NCBI GenBank assembly: GCA_947626105.1
Contig: CANQQY010000010.1
Span: 1-53,821 of the forward strand
Origin: an uncultured Clostridia bacterium
Lineage (GTDB): Bacteria > Bacillota > Clostridia > Christensenellales > Borkfalkiaceae
Length of the DNA stretch: 53,821 nt
Reading direction: 5' to 3'
The notes beneath the pieces are model-generated. The model saw only the letters and a program-made list of their open reading frames with translations, was not told the DNA's origin and searched no databases. Below, in pieces: positions 47,901 through 53,821 of this stretch (within the stretch, counting starts at the first letter, position 1; each line of letters begins with the position of its first letter). A program made the position numbers and the translations under genes.

Positions 47901-48816
47901 ACGTCCTCAAAAGATAGCCGAGAAAGTTAAAGTTTTCGAATTTCGCGTCCCCCGCCTCATCGCCGTTGTTGAAGAAGAGCAGAGTGAGCTTTTCGGTCGA
48001 GATCTTGTGATCGGCGTCCTCGTAATAGAAGAGGTCGGAGATCCCCGTGAGCTTGCCGAGGTTGATCCCGACGGTATAAGTGTGATCGATATGTTCGTCG
48101 CGGAAGTCGAATTCGCTGTGATAGCCGACCGTCGAGATCCCGCCCTTTTCAAACGCCTCGCGCACGGCAAGGTAGTTTTCCTTGATGAGAGCGATCCGCG
48201 CCGCTTCGGACTGCACGCCCGCTTCCTTCTGCGCGTCCGTCTTGAACCGCTTGTCCGAGCCGTTCCGCTTCATAAAACAGGCGCGGACCCTCCCCATGTC
48301 GGGCTCCTCATTGTGCTCCCAATCCTCGCCGTAGAAGTCCATGAGATAGTCCTCGCAATCGCGCATGAGGGCGTCGAGATCGAGAAAGAGCCCGATGTGT
48401 TCGTCGGGGGTAAATTGCTGCGAGAGCCCGCTTTGGCAGATCGACGCGAAGGGGGACAGGCCGTCCTCTTCCGCCGTATAATCGGAGACGAAAAGGGCGT
48501 TCCCCTCCAAAACGCCGCGGCGGGCGCCGAACGAGGTGTTCCCCATCGAGCCCTCCGCGAAATTTTCCATGGAGATATCGAGGATATCATAGGAAAATTC
48601 GCCGTCGAGCGACTCGACGAGATATGCGCTGCCCCGCCCGGGCACGAGCCCGCCGATGCTATAAACGGTGTACTTCTGGGCGACCGTCGGACGGGTCTCG
48701 ATCATGGTGAAAAGGACGATGATCGACACGACCGCAGCCGCGGCGGCGATGATCATCTTCAACCAATCATATGACAACAGGACGGCGAGCCTGTGTTTTG
48801 TGATCTTTGCGTCCAC
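47881..48816 (-). CDS. Membrane-anchored protein of unknown function
   Basis: A 311-residue protein: a short cytosolic N-terminus (MDAKITKHRLAVLLSYDWLK), one membrane helix (about 21-41), then an acidic extracellular domain with many Asp/Glu/Tyr residues (YTVYSIGGLVPGRGSAYLVESLDGEFSYDIL ... SDLFYYEDADHKISTEKLTLLFFNNGDEAG). I do not recognise the family. It lies 12 bp after lysS and overlaps the PLP-enzyme gene by 20 bp, so it is in the greA-lysS-...-ricT transcription unit. A function with the PLP enzyme is only suggested by the overlap. Confidence 0.8.
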   Translation of the reverse strand: MDAKITKHRLAVLLSYDWLKMIIAAAAAVVSIIVLFTMIETRPTVAQKYTVYSIGGLVPGRGSAYLVESLDGEFSYDILDISMENFAEGSMGNTSFGARRGVLEGNALFVSDYTAEEDGLSPFASICQSGLSQQFTPDEHIGLFLDLDALMRDCEDYLMDFYGEDWEHNEEPDMGRVRACFMKRNGSDKRFKTDAQKEAGVQSEAARIALIKENYLAVREAFEKGGISTVGYHSEFDFRDEHIDHTYTVGINLGKLTGISDLFYYEDADHKISTEKLTLLFFNNGDEAGDAKFENFNFLGYLLRTYAPVYS

Positions 48817-48828
48817 CTTTTTCCCTCT

Positions 48829-50310
48829 TTATTTTTTGGGTTTCATCGTGGGGAAGAGAAGCACGTCGCGGATCGTCGGGCTGTTTGTGAGGAGCATGAC
48901 GAGGCGGTCTACGCCGAGCCCGAGCCCGCCCGTGGGGGGCATGCCGTGTTCGAGCGCGTCGAGGAAATCCTCGTCCACCTCCGCATTCGCGCCCGCCGCC
49001 CGCTTCTTCGCAGCCTGTTCTTCCATGCGGCGGCGTTGGTCGATGGGGTCGTTGAGTTCGGAGAAGGCGTTGCCCATCTCCATGCCCATCATGAAATATT
49101 CGAACCGTTCGGTCATCGTGGGATCGTCCTTCTTCCGCTTTGCGAGGGGGGAGATCTCCACGGGATATTCGTAGATGAAGGTGGGCTGGATGAGCTTGTC
49201 CTCCACATAGGCGTCGAAGAACTCCGCAAGGATATGTCCCTTGCTGTCCTTCCCCTTTTCGAGTTCGATGTGATGCTCCGCGGCGAGCTTTTGCGCTTCC
49301 TCGTCCGAGGAGACGAGCGAAAAATCGACGCCCGAATACTTCTTGACGGCCTCCGTCATGGTAAGTTTTTCCCACTTGGAGAGGTCGAGCGTCACGCCCT
49401 GATACTCCACTTGCAGCGTCCCGCAGGCGAGCATGGCGACGTGTTTGTACATCTCTTCGACGAGATCCATCATCGTATGATAGTCGGCGTACGCCTCGTA
49501 GATCTCCACGGTGGTAAATTCGGGGTTGTGCTTTGCGTCCATGCCCTCGTTGCGGAAGATGCGCCCCATCTCATAGACTTTGCCGAATCCCCCGACGATG
49601 AGCCGCTTCAAGTAGAGCTCCGTCTCGATCCTTAAATACATATCGAGGTCGAGCGCGTTGTGGTGGGTCTTGAAGGGACGGGCGTCCGCCCCGATCTCGA
49701 GGGGAAGCAGAATGGGCGTATCCGCTTCGAGATAGCCGCGGCCGTCGAGGAAGTTCCTGATGCCCGAGATGATCTTTGCGCGCTTATAGAAGGTCTCCCG
49801 CACGTCCTCGCTCATAATGAGGTCGAGATGGCGGAGACGGTATTTCATATCTTGATTTTGAAGCCCGTTGAATTTTTCGGGGAGAGGAAGGAGCGCCTTG
49901 GAGAGCAAGTCGAGTTCTGTCGCATGAATGCTGACTTCCCCCGTCTGCGTCTGAAAGACGTAGCCCTTGACGCCGACAATGTCGCCGATGTCGAAGTCCT
50001 TTTTATAGGCGGCGTATTTCTCCTCGCCCACGTCCTGCCGCGTGACATAGATCTGGATCATGCCCTTCGCGTCGGAGATGTGCGAAAAGGAAGCCTTCCC
50101 CATAACGCGGCGGGACATGAGCCGCCCCGCGACCGTGACTTCCTTCCCCTCGTATGCGGCGAAATTTTCGCGGATGTCGCGCGAGAGGTCGGTAACGGGA
50201 TAATGGGTGATTTCATAGGGGTTTTGCCCCGCTTCGATGAGCTTCGAAAGTTTTTCGCGGCGGATACGGCCCTGTTCGATGAGCCCCTCCGGATTGATGT
50301 TTTCTTCCAT
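48829..50310 (-). CDS. lysS: Lysyl-tRNA synthetase, class II
   Basis: Charges tRNA-Lys; 493 residues. The N-terminal OB-fold anticodon domain (about 55-150: VTVAGRLMSRRVMGKASFSHI) is followed by the class II core: motif 1 region VRETFYKRAKIISGIRNFLD, motif 2 RIFRNEGMDAKHNPEFTTVEIYEAYADY, and motif 3 GLGLGVDRLVMLLTNSPTIRDVLLFP. The C-terminal KPKK is typical. It follows greA by 12 bp, a common Bacillota pairing. The start at 50310 is preceded by GGACGCACT, a weak ribosome site, so coupling to greA is likely. Confidence 0.98.
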   Translation of the reverse strand: MEENINPEGLIEQGRIRREKLSKLIEAGQNPYEITHYPVTDLSRDIRENFAAYEGKEVTVAGRLMSRRVMGKASFSHISDAKGMIQIYVTRQDVGEEKYAAYKKDFDIGDIVGVKGYVFQTQTGEVSIHATELDLLSKALLPLPEKFNGLQNQDMKYRLRHLDLIMSEDVRETFYKRAKIISGIRNFLDGRGYLEADTPILLPLEIGADARPFKTHHNALDLDMYLRIETELYLKRLIVGGFGKVYEMGRIFRNEGMDAKHNPEFTTVEIYEAYADYHTMMDLVEEMYKHVAMLACGTLQVEYQGVTLDLSKWEKLTMTEAVKKYSGVDFSLVSSDEEAQKLAAEHHIELEKGKDSKGHILAEFFDAYVEDKLIQPTFIYEYPVEISPLAKRKKDDPTMTERFEYFMMGMEMGNAFSELNDPIDQRRRMEEQAAKKRAAGANAEVDEDFLDALEHGMPPTGGLGLGVDRLVMLLTNSPTIRDVLLFPTMKPKK

Positions 50311-50322
50311 AGTGCGTCCTTT

Positions 50323-50790
50323 TCAGTCGATTTTCAAAATTTTAAGGATATACTCCCCGTTGGGCGCCTTGACGGTGACGCGCTCGCCCTTCCTGTGGCG
50401 GAGAAGCGCCGCGCCGACAGGGCTCTCGTTCGAGATGATGTTGTGCATGGCGTCCGCTTCCGTCGTGCCCATGATGGTATAGGTCGCCTCTTCCTCCATG
50501 TCCTCGTCGTAGACGGTGACTTTGGAGCCGATATGGACGGCGGAATTGTCCTCGTTTTCCTCGATGATGACGGCGTTTTTGATCTTATAGTCGAGTTCGA
50601 GGATCTCTCCCTCGTTCGCCGCCTGCTCGTTGCGCGCCGCATCGTACTCGGCGTTTTCCGAAAGGTCGCCGTGGCTGCGCGCTTCCTGGATGCGCTCCAC
50701 GATCTCCGCGCGCTTCACCTTGGTGAGATAATCGAGCTGTTTCACCGCCTCGTCGTAGCCTTTCTTGGTCATAAAGAACTGCTCTGCCAT
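50323..50790 (-). CDS. greA: Transcription elongation factor GreA
   Basis: Rescues backtracked RNA polymerase by stimulating transcript cleavage. 155 residues. The N-terminal coiled coil carries the acidic tip DLSENAEYDAARNEQ (about 42-56), followed by EGEILELDYKIKNAVII and the C-terminal FKBP-like domain ending in ISNESPVGAALLRHRKGERVTVKAPNGEYILKI. First gene of the greA-lysS run, with a consensus promoter (50915-50887) and a hairpin in the leader. Confidence 0.97.
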   Translation of the reverse strand: MAEQFFMTKKGYDEAVKQLDYLTKVKRAEIVERIQEARSHGDLSENAEYDAARNEQAANEGEILELDYKIKNAVIIEENEDNSAVHIGSKVTVYDEDMEEEATYTIMGTTEADAMHNIISNESPVGAALLRHRKGERVTVKAPNGEYILKILKID

Positions 50791-50836
50791 ATTTTACCCC
50801 TTTTTTCGCGCATTTGCGCGTTCTTTTTATAAAGCA

Positions 50837-50870
50837 TACCGTGATTTCCCCCTTTATGGAAACCACGGTA
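50837..50870 (-). promoter_or_regulatory. Hairpin in the greA leader
   Basis: TACCGTG.TTTCC / GGAAA.CACGGTA, 12 pairs with one mismatch, about 46 bp before greA and just after the predicted transcription start. No T run follows, so a role in mRNA stability is more likely than termination. Confidence 0.5.
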
Positions 50871-50886
50871 GCCCCAATCCGCGTTT

Positions 50887-50915
50887 ATTATAGCTCATTT
50901 GCGGGAAATTGTCAA
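50887..50915 (-). promoter_or_regulatory. Promoter of greA-lysS
   Basis: TTGACA (50915-50910), 17-bp spacer, TATAAT (50892-50887). Confidence 0.9.
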
Positions 50916-50945
50916 CTATCTTTCCACTTTCCCGCGAGTTTATCA

Positions 50946-50974
50946 TTGCTTTTTTTGAAAATATCGTATATAAT
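50946..50974 (+). promoter_or_regulatory. Promoter of the 85-residue protein gene
   Basis: TTGCTT (50946-50951), 17-bp spacer, TATAAT (50969-50974). The ATG at 50981 lies only seven bases after the -10 box, i.e. at the expected +1. Confidence 0.7.
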
Positions 50975-50980
50975 AGAGAT

Positions 50981-51238
50981 ATGTTCCGCATTTGGGGAAA
51001 AGTCTATTCAGACGATCATATCGCAAAACAGACGGTGTACGAGAGCGGGGAAAAGTTCGTCTACGCGCAATTTTTCAGATACCTTTCGGAAATCTGCGAA
51101 AAGCTGGACGTCCCGACGCCCCTTCTCTTGAAACAGCATATCTTTCAGTATGCCAAATTCCGCCACGTCGTGTTCCGCCCCGCCGATTTTATGGAGAGCG
51201 TCCCCTTCGACAAGCTGGTTCTGGAAAATATCTCCTGA
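50981..51238 (+). CDS. Small cytosolic protein, unknown, possibly leaderless
   Basis: An 85-residue protein, MFRIWGKVYSDDHIAKQTVYESG..., mixed alpha/beta with Tyr/Phe-rich strands (KFVYAQFFRYLSEICEKLDVPTPLLLKQHIF) and a hydrophobic C-terminal part (FRHVVFRPADFMESVPFDKLVL). I do not recognise a family by name; the compact pattern looks like a conserved Clostridia small protein. The start at 50981 coincides with the predicted transcription start, so the mRNA would be leaderless; a longer frame upstream runs through the promoter and is not credible. It is followed without gap by a small membrane protein gene. Confidence 0.65.
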   Translation: MFRIWGKVYSDDHIAKQTVYESGEKFVYAQFFRYLSEICEKLDVPTPLLLKQHIFQYAKFRHVVFRPADFMESVPFDKLVLENIS

Positions 51239-51484
51239 ATGCGTAAAAATTCCTATGTTGCAAATACTGCCGCCATGAAATACACGACGTGGATCATGAG
51301 CGGCATTTTGATTTTTTTGGGGATCTGCGCGAGCGTCTACGCGCTCGGCGGATTCGACCTTCTTTTGTTTTTGTGCGCGGGGAATTTTTACGTCTACCGC
51401 GCCCTCCTTTCCCTCGGCGGCGTCGCGGCGCTGTGGCTCCTCTTTTGGCTCTTCGCCTTCCGCCCGACGAGGTTTCTGTCATAG
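51239..51484 (+). CDS. Small two-helix membrane protein
   Basis: An 81-residue protein starting one base after the preceding stop codon. Two hydrophobic helices (about 18-37 and 52-73) are separated by a short loop (NFYVYRALLS), with a basic N-terminus and an Arg-containing C-terminal tail. An internal Met13 (MKYTTWIMSG) could be the real start. Function unknown. A family D repeat begins within about 20 bp of the TAG stop. Confidence 0.6.
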   Translation: MRKNSYVANTAAMKYTTWIMSGILIFLGICASVYALGGFDLLLFLCAGNFYVYRALLSLGGVAALWLLFWLFAFRPTRFLS

Positions 51485-51487
51485 TTA

Positions 51488-51715
51488 TTTCGCTCGATCA
51501 TTTCGTTGAATTTCTTTTTTCGTCCGCGCTCTTTCGCGCATGCTCAAAAATAAATTCAACGAGGGGTTCGTAAGTATGCCTTGTAAAAGCGATTCGGCCA
51601 TCCCTGTTCTGTTTCACACGACAATAAGGTTCCCGTAGGGTACCAAATGGGGTGCGCTTAGGCGGGGAGACCCCGCCACGCGCCGTGAATTAGAACGAAG
51701 AGCGACGAGGGAATA
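51488..51715. repeat. Family D element copy D6 (inverted)
   Basis: In the opposite orientation: terminal hairpin cgttgaatttcttttttcg / aaaaataaattcaacg with loop containing gcgctctttcgcgcatgct, then gcttttacaaggca on the other strand, ggtaccaaatggggtgcgc and gagaccccgccacgcgccg. The stem is the GTTGAA version. Confidence 0.75.
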
Positions 51716-51960
51716 GCCCTCATCCCGAGCGAAGCGAGCGGATCTCATAGACCCACGTGCGTCCGTACTTACGAGGGGATTCGCTCGCCCCTTACGGGGC
51801 TCGGAATGAGGGTCCCCTCAAGAGGCGCCGAGGGGCTACCGCGTTTCCCGCGTCATCCCGAGCCGATAAGACGATACGTAGTCCGAGAAGTAATTCCGCG
51901 AAGGATCCCGAAGAACGAAGTCCGACCCGCGCCAACCTTTCGGACATGGTGCCGCTATTT
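51716..51960. repeat. Family B (inverted) and family A repeats
   Basis: About 51718-51812 is a family B unit in inverted orientation (tcatcccgagcgaagcgagc ... ccccttacggggctcggaat). About 51850-51935 is a family A half (cgtcatcccgagccgataag ... aaggatcccgaagaacg). No gene is seen here. Confidence 0.75.
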
Positions 51961-51971
51961 TCCGTCAGAAC

Positions 51972-52172
51972 TCACCAATCCTGCTTTTTCAGGGACTTAT
52001 CTTTCACGTCGTCGTAATAGGAAAAGTAGCGCGCCTTCCAGTCGGCGGGCGAGAGCGGCTTCTCCTCGCTCTTCGCGTAGGCGAGGTATTCTTCGAGCTC
52101 CTCGGGCGTAAAGTCCCCCTCGGAGATCTCGTCGTACTGTTCGAATAACTTCATGATATCGTATTGAGACAT
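51972..52172 (-). CDS. Small acidic protein, unknown
   Basis: A 66-residue protein, MSQYDIMKLFEQYDEISEGDFTPEELEEYLAYAK..., acidic and helical with an EF-hand-like acidic run but no complete EF-hand. The start at 52172 is set by a strong GGAGGGGG site; the 16 extra upstream codons overlap the TTATCAACA repeats. Not recognised. It lies 72 bp downstream of the DUF4250 gene and may be co-transcribed. Confidence 0.6.
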   Translation of the reverse strand: MSQYDIMKLFEQYDEISEGDFTPEELEEYLAYAKSEEKPLSPADWKARYFSYYDDVKDKSLKKQDW

Positions 52173-52200
52173 GCCCCCTCCCTTTGCTGCCGTCCACCGC

Positions 52201-52235
52201 TTATCAACACTTATCAACAATCAAAATGTTGATAG
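52201..52235. promoter_or_regulatory. Cluster of TTATCAACA boxes
   Basis: Two direct TTATCAACA boxes (52201-52209, 52211-52219) and one inverted TGTTGATAG (52227-52235). The latter two form the inverted repeat TATCAACA-atcaaaa-TGTTGATA. They resemble DnaA boxes with one changed base, or a regulator site. They lie between two small minus-strand genes. Confidence 0.45.
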
Positions 52236-52244
52236 GTGGAAAAC

Positions 52245-52430
52245 TCACAGCAAGATAAATTGATTCTGCGCGACGGCGTAGACGTATCCCGCCTCCCGCA
52301 TTTGCGCTTCGAGCGAAGCGCGGTCCAACCCGAGATCGTCGCAAAGACAATCGAGCCCGTCATATTCGTCCCGCAGCATCATATTGAGACAGCTTAGCAG
52401 CATTGCGGGATCTTTCGGTAGATTTTCCAT
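52245..52430 (-). CDS. DUF4250 protein
   Basis: A 61-residue protein matching the DUF4250 pattern: NLPKDPAMLLSCLNMMLRDEYDGLDCLCDDLGLDRASLEAQMREAGYVYAVAQNQF. This small, mainly helical family is widespread in Bacillota and has no known function. The start at 52430 is the natural family start. Divergent from the MarR gene (121 bp gap). Confidence 0.82.
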   Translation of the reverse strand: MENLPKDPAMLLSCLNMMLRDEYDGLDCLCDDLGLDRASLEAQMREAGYVYAVAQNQFILL

Positions 52431-52479
52431 ATCTTTATTATAGCACGCCGCCCGTAAAATGTAAATTATTTTCTTTTAT

Positions 52480-52535
52480 GTGAAAAGTTTTCATAAACAG
52501 TTGACTTTTTCAATAATTTGTGTTACACTTTTCAC
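52480..52535. promoter_or_regulatory. Candidate MarR operator
   Basis: GTGAAAAGT (52480-52488) and its exact inverse ACTTTTCAC (52527-52535) bracket the MarR promoter. The first half site also forms a local palindrome, ttatGTGAAAAGTTTTCATAA. Autoregulation is the simple reading. Confidence 0.5.
52501..52529 (+). promoter_or_regulatory. Promoter of the MarR-type gene
   Basis: TTGACT (52501-52506), 17-bp spacer, TACACT (52524-52529). Confidence 0.8.
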
Positions 52536-52551
52536 AAAAGGGAAAGGTAAC

Positions 52552-52992
52552 ATGGATACTTTGGAAGAGCGGGTCATTACCGCATGGGTCAAACTGACGG
52601 GCGTACTGAAAAACACGCGTATCACGCAAGGCATGATTTACAACGAGGCGATCGTGATGAACCTCGTGTATGCAAAATACCGCGAGGACGGCGTGGGACT
52701 GACTTCCTTTAAGGAGATCGTCCAGCGCACGCAGATGCTTAAATCCCTCGTCAACCGTACGATCGAATCGCTCGTCAAGAAGGGATATCTCGAACGGATC
52801 GACGGCAAAGACAAGCGCACGACCTATGTGAAGGCCGCAAATCTGGACGATTTTCTCGAAGAACACGACAAGACGCTTGCGCTCGTGCGCGGGATCATCG
52901 AAACGATCGGCGCCGAGGATGCGGAGACCTTTGTACGGCTTGCCGATAAGATCACCGCGTCGGATCCTCTCAACAACTCATCGGAATCCTGA
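52552..52992 (+). CDS. MarR-family winged-helix regulator
   Basis: A 146-residue transcription factor with a winged-helix core (about 25-105): ITQGMIYNEAIVMNLVYAKYREDGVGLTSFKEIVQRTQMLKSLVNRTIESLVKKGYLERIDGKDKRTTYVKAA, where the recognition helix (SLVNRTIESLVKKGYL) and the wing (R.DGKDKRTTYV) are clear. It is a dimer through the terminal helices in this family. The start at 52552 is preceded by AAAGG. No obvious target gene lies beside it; repeats and the rRNA operon follow. Inverted repeats around its promoter suggest autoregulation. Confidence 0.88.
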   Translation: MDTLEERVITAWVKLTGVLKNTRITQGMIYNEAIVMNLVYAKYREDGVGLTSFKEIVQRTQMLKSLVNRTIESLVKKGYLERIDGKDKRTTYVKAANLDDFLEEHDKTLALVRGIIETIGAEDAETFVRLADKITASDPLNNSSES

Positions 52993-52993
52993 T

Positions 52994-53017
52994 CGCCCTT
53001 TATGGGCGGTTTTTTTC
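52994..53017 (+). terminator. Terminator of the MarR-type gene
   Basis: Stem cgccc / gggcg, loop tttat, followed by seven T. Confidence 0.85.
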
Positions 53018-53024
53018 TATGCCC

Positions 53025-53325
53025 TCCTTGCTTCCCCTCTTAGGGGAAGTGACCCTCCCCTCTCTCGCTGCCCCTCTTAGGGGAAGTCCCCGAACGTAGT
53101 GAGGGGAAAGGGGTTTCGGCAACCCCTCTGTCACTCGCAAGCTCGTGACATCTCCCCTCCGAGGGGCGACAAGGGATCTGCTGCGTCATCCTTAACCCTT
53201 TTTTTCGCGTCATCCTGAACCCCCGCAGGGGGTGAAGGATCCCGAAGAACGGAGTCCGAATTTTCACCCTCGGGATTCTTCGGTCGCGGAGCTCCCTCTG
53301 AATGACGCGTCGACGGGGGAGCCAA
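53025..53325. repeat. Family C then family A repeats
   Basis: Family C arms (cccctcttaggggaagtgac, cccctctgtcactcgcaagc, tctcccctccgaggggcgac) lie at about 53030-53170. A family A palindrome (gcgtcatcctgaacccccgc ... ctctgaatgacgcg) lies at about 53205-53312. No gene is seen here. Confidence 0.78.
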
Positions 53326-53334
53326 GAGTGCCCT

Positions 53335-53525
53335 TCGTTCCAAATTACGGCGCGTGGCAGGGTCTCCCTGCCTAAGCGCACCCAATTTGTCGAACCCCTT
53401 CGACTTACTGTCGTGACAAGCGTACGAGACAGTGACCCAATCTCCCATATACGTTACATTCCTCGTTGAATTTGTTTTCGAGTATGCGCCCCAAAGGCGC
53501 AGACGAAAAAAGAAATTCAACGAAA
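53335..53525. repeat. Family D element copy D7
   Basis: ggcgcgtggcagggtctccc, cgaaccccttcgac, the alternative middle block gtgacaagcgtacgagacag, and terminal hairpin cgttgaatttgttttcg / aaaaaagaaattcaacg. It ends six bases before the 5S rRNA terminator. Confidence 0.78.
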
Positions 53526-53530
53526 TAAGC

Positions 53531-53559
53531 AAAAGACACTTGCAAAGCAAGTGTCTTTT
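53531..53559 (-). terminator. rRNA operon terminator, distal copy
   Basis: aaaagacacttgc-aaa-gcaagtgtctttt, following the rearranged 5S copy on the minus strand. Confidence 0.88.
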
Positions 53560-53562
53560 TTT

Positions 53563-53629
53563 GGAATCCGGCGGCTACCTATCCTCCCGGGCCGTTAGGC
53601 CAAGTACTTTGGGCGTGAGAGAGCTTAAC
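53563..53629 (-). pseudogene. 5S rRNA 3' fragment, rearranged copy
   Basis: The minus strand reads gttaagctctctcacgcccaaa ... gggaggataggtagccgcc, identical to the 3' half of the intact copy 180 bp away. Just upstream (in transcription sense) of gttaagctc the 5S 5' half is replaced by an imperfect palindrome (53630-53705). The copy cannot give a normal 5S RNA unless the assembly is wrong here. Confidence 0.75.
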
Positions 53630-53711
53630 GGGGGTGTAAAGCCGCATTAGGCTCACTGTTTTTTTCAACTCATCGGATGCGGCTTGCCCCAGAAGTTAAG
53701 CTCTTCATAGC

Positions 53712-53740
53712 AAAAGACACTTGCAAAGCAAGTGTCTTTT
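53712..53740 (-). terminator. rRNA operon terminator, proximal copy
   Basis: The same aaaagacacttgc / gcaagtgtctttt hairpin as at 53531-53559, following the 5S gene at the window edge. Confidence 0.9.
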
Positions 53741-53742
53741 TT

Positions 53743-53821
53743 GGAATCCGGCGGCTACCTATCCTCCCGGGCCGTTAGGCCAAGTACTTTGGGCGTGAGA
53801 GAGCTTAACTTCTGTGTTCGG
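53743..53821 (-). rRNA. rrf: 5S ribosomal RNA, 3' part, cut by the window edge
   Basis: The minus strand reads ccgaacacagaagttaagc, then tctctcacgcccaaagtac, then ttggcctaacggcccggga, then ggataggtagccgcc: the 3' two-thirds of a bacterial 5S rRNA with the conserved loop sequences. The 5' part lies beyond 53821. The terminator hairpin follows directly. The window therefore ends at the distal end of an rRNA operon. Confidence 0.95.

Noticed and set aside
52201-52235. Replication origin
   Set aside because: Only three imperfect boxes, no AT-rich unwinding region of the usual kind, and no dnaA/dnaN nearby.

Overview
The window looks like a chromosomal segment of a moderately GC-rich low-G+C-phylum (Bacillota/Clostridia-type) bacterium. 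The support is a tRNA-Phe T-box leader, the sporulation pair spmA/spmB, many lipoproteins with Gram-positive style lipoboxes, consensus SigA promoters with 17-bp spacers, and broken-up pieces of the gene neighbourhood known from Bacillus as yaaO-holB-yaaT-trmN6-rsmI and metS-tatD-ksgA. A gut Clostridia lineage of the Christensenellales type is my guess and is not proven by the sequence. The segment ends inside a 5S rRNA gene, so it borders an rRNA operon.

Layout: 1-5.4 kb pheS with T-box, a small lipoprotein, mreB-like and maf; 5.4-7.8 kb Ppx/GppA phosphatase and a pair of half-size TauE/SafE transporters; 8-11.7 kb a 1240-residue surface lipoprotein; 12-17.4 kb PnuC transporter, RsmF, an exonuclease-BRCT protein and SerS; 17.6-23 kb a P-type ATPase and a repeat-containing lipoprotein; 23.2-27.4 kb an AT-richer accessory patch with two SLOG-type proteins, an XRE regulator with three operator-like sites, a DUF4160/DUF2442-XRE pair, and a structured attenuator-like leader; 27.9-30.6 kb pyruvate phosphate dikinase; 31.4-36.4 kb SecB-like protein and metG-tatD-radical SAM-rsmA; 36.4-41.3 kb NlpC/P60 lipoprotein, lysophospholipase, NCS2 permease, spmAB; 41.5-50.8 kb a long run of minus-strand housekeeping genes (O-antigen-ligase-like protein, rsmI, trmN6, ferredoxin, ricT, holB, PLP decarboxylase-like, membrane protein, lysS, greA); 51-53 kb small proteins and a MarR regulator; 53.5-53.8 kb 5S rRNA copies.

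The striking feature is the intergenic DNA. Almost every gap longer than 250 bp is filled by a few families of short palindromic repeats. I call them family A (REP-like, containing versions of cctgagc...gaaggatcc), B (ccgagccccgtaaggggcgag type), C (GC-rich cctaagaggggcagc / agctcccctaggagggg palindromes) and D (a 150-230 bp mosaic ending in a long hairpin whose stem exists in two covarying versions). They are nested in each other, are tandemly duplicated, abut stop codons, and have entered the open reading frames of tatD and metG without breaking frame. That resembles the palindromic-element-in-gene behaviour known from Rickettsia.

The second notable region is the accessory patch. One SLOG gene is controlled by a divergent XRE gene through repeated 20-bp sites. 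The second SLOG gene has a roughly 200-nt leader whose predicted first nucleotide is the first base of a 17-bp closing stem and which ends in mutually exclusive terminator/antiterminator helices directly before the start codon. This leader is the best candidate in the window for an undescribed regulatory RNA.
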